A stretch of DNA of 8,170 bases from Anaerolineae bacterium (GTDB taxonomy: Bacteria; Chloroflexota; Anaerolineae; Aggregatilineales; Phototrophicaceae), in assembly GCA_019912905.1 (NCBI GenBank), contig JAIOHO010000022.1, positions 1-8,170 on the forward strand, given 5' to 3'. This document shows positions 6,040 through 8,170 of the stretch, one piece after another (within the stretch, counting starts at the first letter, position 1; each line of letters begins with the position of its first letter). The position numbers and the translations under genes are program-made. The notes below the pieces were generated by a model that saw only the letters and a list, made by a program, of their open reading frames with translations, searched no databases and had not been told where the DNA came from.

Positions 6040-7056
6040 TTATTCTGCGGGGTTCTGATGGCTCTGAAGGGTGAGCCAGACGTTCTGGCGCAGTTGAGCC
6101 ATGCTGATGGGTTTGACGAGGTAAACGTCGACCTTGCCGACGGTCAGGGCAAAGGCCTGGTCATCCGGTGTGGATTGATGATCGGCGATCATAATCTTCG
6201 GCATGTGCTCGAACGTACCGATTTCCTTGATCTTCGCCAGCATCTCCCAGCCGTATTTGTCCGGCAGCTTCAGGTCCATCACCAGCAGATCAGGATAGTG
6301 GTCTTCGAGCAGTTGCAGACCATCGGCGACTGTCCCCGCGATCAGCACATCCATCTGCATCGAGTCGAACAATCCCTGCATGGCCGCCTGTTCTTCCACC
6401 TCGCCGATCACCACCAGCACCGTGCGTCCAGCCGTGACACTGGTATCCGTCTGACTGCGCACGATGGTGTCCAGGTCGATGTCGCCCCAGGTGTGTTCGG
6501 TGACATGACTGTAGGGGTTCTCGCTGGATTCGACAAAGGCGATGGCGGTGTTCTGAAACAAACCCGCCGCCTTGGTGAAGAGCAGTTTCTGGGCGCGTTC
6601 CGCATCCTTCAACTGGCGGAACGGCGCGCCGTTGCGCGCTAGAATGGCGATCAGGCTACCACGAACGCGCGCCAGGAAATCACCGTCCAGATGATTGCTT
6701 TGCAGGGCCGCTTCTACCTCAGCCATTCGGGATTCGGGCAGGGTCGTGTTCAGGTAAAACGATCGCACCCTGCCATGACTGTGATACTCGCGGTCGTAGG
6801 GATAGCGGCCCTTTTCTGGCAGCGCGAACAGCCAGACATACTGCCTATCGTATTGCTCAACCAGGCCCGCTGCCTTGAGTTGATTGAGTTCGTAATCGGT
6901 AATGAAATGGCCGAAATCCTTGTCGTCATAGGTTCGATAACGCGCGCTGAGCAAATCCTGAACGCGGTGTTCATCCCACTGCACGACAAACGAGCCATCG
7001 GCCAGGATAAAGACGCTGCGTCGCGCCACAGGCGACCCGCTCAACACTTTGGTCAT
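6040..7056 (-). CDS. Unknown N-terminal region fused to a degenerate response-regulator receiver domain
   Basis: Of the 338 residues, about 212-330 form a CheY-like receiver: TVLVVIGE strand 1, DLLVMDLKLPDKYGWEML with the phosphoacceptor position D261, and YLVKPIS with K315. The Mg2+-binding acidic pair that normally ends strand 1 is replaced by I217-G218 (E219 remains), and the switch Thr/Ser in strand 4 is Ala291 (KIMIADH). Phosphorylation may therefore be weak or absent. Residues 1-200 match no family I know. They contain VFILADGSFVVQW, a helix pair ending in LKAAGLVEQYDRQYVWL that looks like a wing or small helical DNA/protein-binding unit, and an Ala/Leu-rich helical region (112-175). 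There is no membrane segment. It starts 4 bases after the AAA ATPase gene, implying a functional pair. No output domain lies after the receiver. Confidence 0.85.
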   Translation of the reverse strand: MTKVLSGSPVARRSVFILADGSFVVQWDEHRVQDLLSARYRTYDDKDFGHFITDYELNQLKAAGLVEQYDRQYVWLFALPEKGRYPYDREYHSHGRVRSFYLNTTLPESRMAEVEAALQSNHLDGDFLARVRGSLIAILARNGAPFRQLKDAERAQKLLFTKAAGLFQNTAIAFVESSENPYSHVTEHTWGDIDLDTIVRSQTDTSVTAGRTVLVVIGEVEEQAAMQGLFDSMQMDVLIAGTVADGLQLLEDHYPDLLVMDLKLPDKYGWEMLAKIKEIGTFEHMPKIMIADHQSTPDDQAFALTVGKVDVYLVKPISMAQLRQNVWLTLQSHQNPAE

Positions 7057-7060
7057 CAGG

Positions 7061-8170
7061 CTACAATTCGACGAAGTACGATTCGCACGCCTGATCGATC
7101 AATTCTTTGGTCAGCGCCGGCGGTTTGTTGAGATACGTTGCGATGTCGATCAACTGCGACAGAATATCCCGCGGATGCACGAAACGCAGGTCCCGGTCCC
7201 GTTTGATGTACCATTCGTTCAGCAGATAGGCCAGCCCCTGCTCGTTGTAGGGCACTTTCATGAGGCGGCACATGAGCAGGAACAATTCACGGAACTCATC
7301 GTAAGTCGGATTGCCTACTTCGATTTTGTAACGAATTCGGCGCAGGAAAGCTTCGTCAACCAGGTCTTTCGGGTCGAGATTGGTCGAAAACACAATCAGG
7401 ACGAAGAACGGCATTTCGATCTTACGGCCATTATTCAACGTCAGAAAATCGACGCCCTTTTCCAGTGGGACGATCCAGCGGTTGAGCAGGTCTTTAGGCC
7501 GCACCTGCTGCCGCCCAAAGTCGTCAATCAGGAGCATGCCCCCGTTTGCCTTCACCTGGAACGGGGCCTCATAAAACCGGTTGGTATCGTTGTAAACCAG
7601 GTCCAGGCCCGCCAGTGTCAGTTCGCCGCCGACCATAATCATCGGGCGTTTGATCTTCACCCAGCGTGGGTCAGACACCACGCCGGTTCCCGACTTGACC
7701 TTGCCCTCCCCTTCGGCCAGTTCGTGGTTGACGCTGTCAAAAACCTGCACGATCTGCCCATCGACGTCAATCGCAAAGGGAATCCAGATGTCGCCACCCA
7801 GAATCATGCGGCCAATCTTCTCGGACATGGTGGTCTTACCATTACCGGGCGGCCCGTACAGAAAAATCGACCGACCTGAATTGACCGCTGGGCCAATCTT
7901 GCTGAGCATGTGGTCGCTGATGACCAGATTGGTCATCACTTTGCGCAGGTCCTCCTGATGGACAATCAGCTTGCGGCGGTTCTGCAATTGAGCGGACTCG
8001 ATGTACGTCACCAGCGGAACCGGCGCAGGACCGGCATACTGGGACCGTTCCATGGCTTCGCGGGCCTTCTCCGACCCTTTGTCCGTAATGATGTACTGGA
8101 ACGATGATTCTCCGAAGCCAGTTGCCCCGCGCACTTCCACGAATTTTTCGCGCTTCAGAAATTCCATCAC
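7061..8170 (-). CDS. Winged-helix plus AAA+ (MoxR-like) ATPase, 5' end outside window
   Basis: The frame is open to the right edge, so the first residues seen are internal; 369 codons are visible. Visible residues 3-45 look like the end of a winged helix (LKREKFVEVRG, a wing, YIITDKGSEKAREAM), followed by AGPAPVPLVTY. The ATPase core has Walker A GPPGNGKT (106-113), Walker B LLIDDFG (213-219), sensor-1 Asn in FSTNLDP (261-267), candidate arginine fingers R277-R278 in DEAFLRRIR and HPRD (332-335) in the sensor-2 region. Such ATPases remodel protein partners in the cytoplasm; no target is identifiable. It resembles the MoxR/RavA side of the AAA+ class more than ClpX or FtsH. The gene ends in TAG 7063-7061, just before the degenerate-receiver gene, which is its probable partner. 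Confidence 0.9.
   Translation of the reverse strand: MMEFLKREKFVEVRGATGFGESSFQYIITDKGSEKAREAMERSQYAGPAPVPLVTYIESAQLQNRRKLIVHQEDLRKVMTNLVISDHMLSKIGPAVNSGRSIFLYGPPGNGKTTMSEKIGRMILGGDIWIPFAIDVDGQIVQVFDSVNHELAEGEGKVKSGTGVVSDPRWVKIKRPMIMVGGELTLAGLDLVYNDTNRFYEAPFQVKANGGMLLIDDFGRQQVRPKDLLNRWIVPLEKGVDFLTLNNGRKIEMPFFVLIVFSTNLDPKDLVDEAFLRRIRYKIEVGNPTYDEFRELFLLMCRLMKVPYNEQGLAYLLNEWYIKRDRDLRFVHPRDILSQLIDIATYLNKPPALTKELIDQACESYFVEL

Noticed and set aside
7049..7879. A 276-codon plus-strand frame opposite the AAA ATPase
   Set aside because: The ATPase frame has all expected Walker and sensor motifs; the opposite frame is His/Gln-rich and featureless.
1..8170. CRISPR arrays, tRNA/rRNA genes, insertion sequences or phage genes
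   Set aside because: No regularly spaced repeats, cloverleaf-like segments, transposase motifs or terminal inverted repeats were seen; the window is nearly all housekeeping-style coding sequence.

Overview
The window is a compact bacterial chromosome segment of moderately high GC, with almost every gene on the minus strand. Style and content suggest a Chloroflexota (Anaerolineae-like) organism. The clues are a proline/threonine-rich linker behind the signal peptide of a secreted binding protein, a winged-helix plus AAA ATPase gene, and an obg-nadD pair embedded in an unusual gene order. This assignment is an inference from style; no rRNA or other phylogenetic marker was compared.

Layout, left to right. 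At 1-263 (+) is the 3' end of a drug/metabolite (EamA-type) transporter gene. It overlaps tail to tail with the end of a large minus-strand cluster. Read in its direction of transcription, that cluster runs: a small NTF2-like hypothetical protein (5840-5340), an extended SDR NAD(P)-dependent epimerase/dehydratase (5326-4319), the ribosome-assembly GTPase Obg (4322-3063), the nicotinate-nucleotide adenylyltransferase NadD (about 3060-2461), a secreted protein with two tandem solute-binding domains (about 2474-729) and a Nudix hydrolase (724-239). Junctions are 13 bases or less, or overlap, so these six genes probably form one transcription unit. Upstream of it a 199-bp intergenic region (5841-6039) carries a weak promoter candidate and a nested set of inverted repeats. 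In the RNA these could switch the first gene's Shine-Dalgarno sequence between paired and free states.

Further right, a second minus-strand unit consists of a 5'-truncated winged-helix/AAA+ MoxR-like ATPase (7061 to beyond the window edge) and, four bases later, a 338-residue protein (7056-6040). This protein joins an unrecognised N-terminal region to a degenerate response-regulator receiver domain. The pair looks like an ATPase and its dedicated partner and is the least explained protein system here.

Functionally the six-gene cluster mixes ribosome assembly (Obg), NAD synthesis (NadD), a nucleotide-type pyrophosphohydrolase (Nudix), an NAD(P)-binding oxidoreductase and an extracellular sensor or binding protein without a permease. 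A shared theme around NAD is possible but not shown. No tRNA, rRNA, CRISPR array, insertion sequence or other mobile element was seen.
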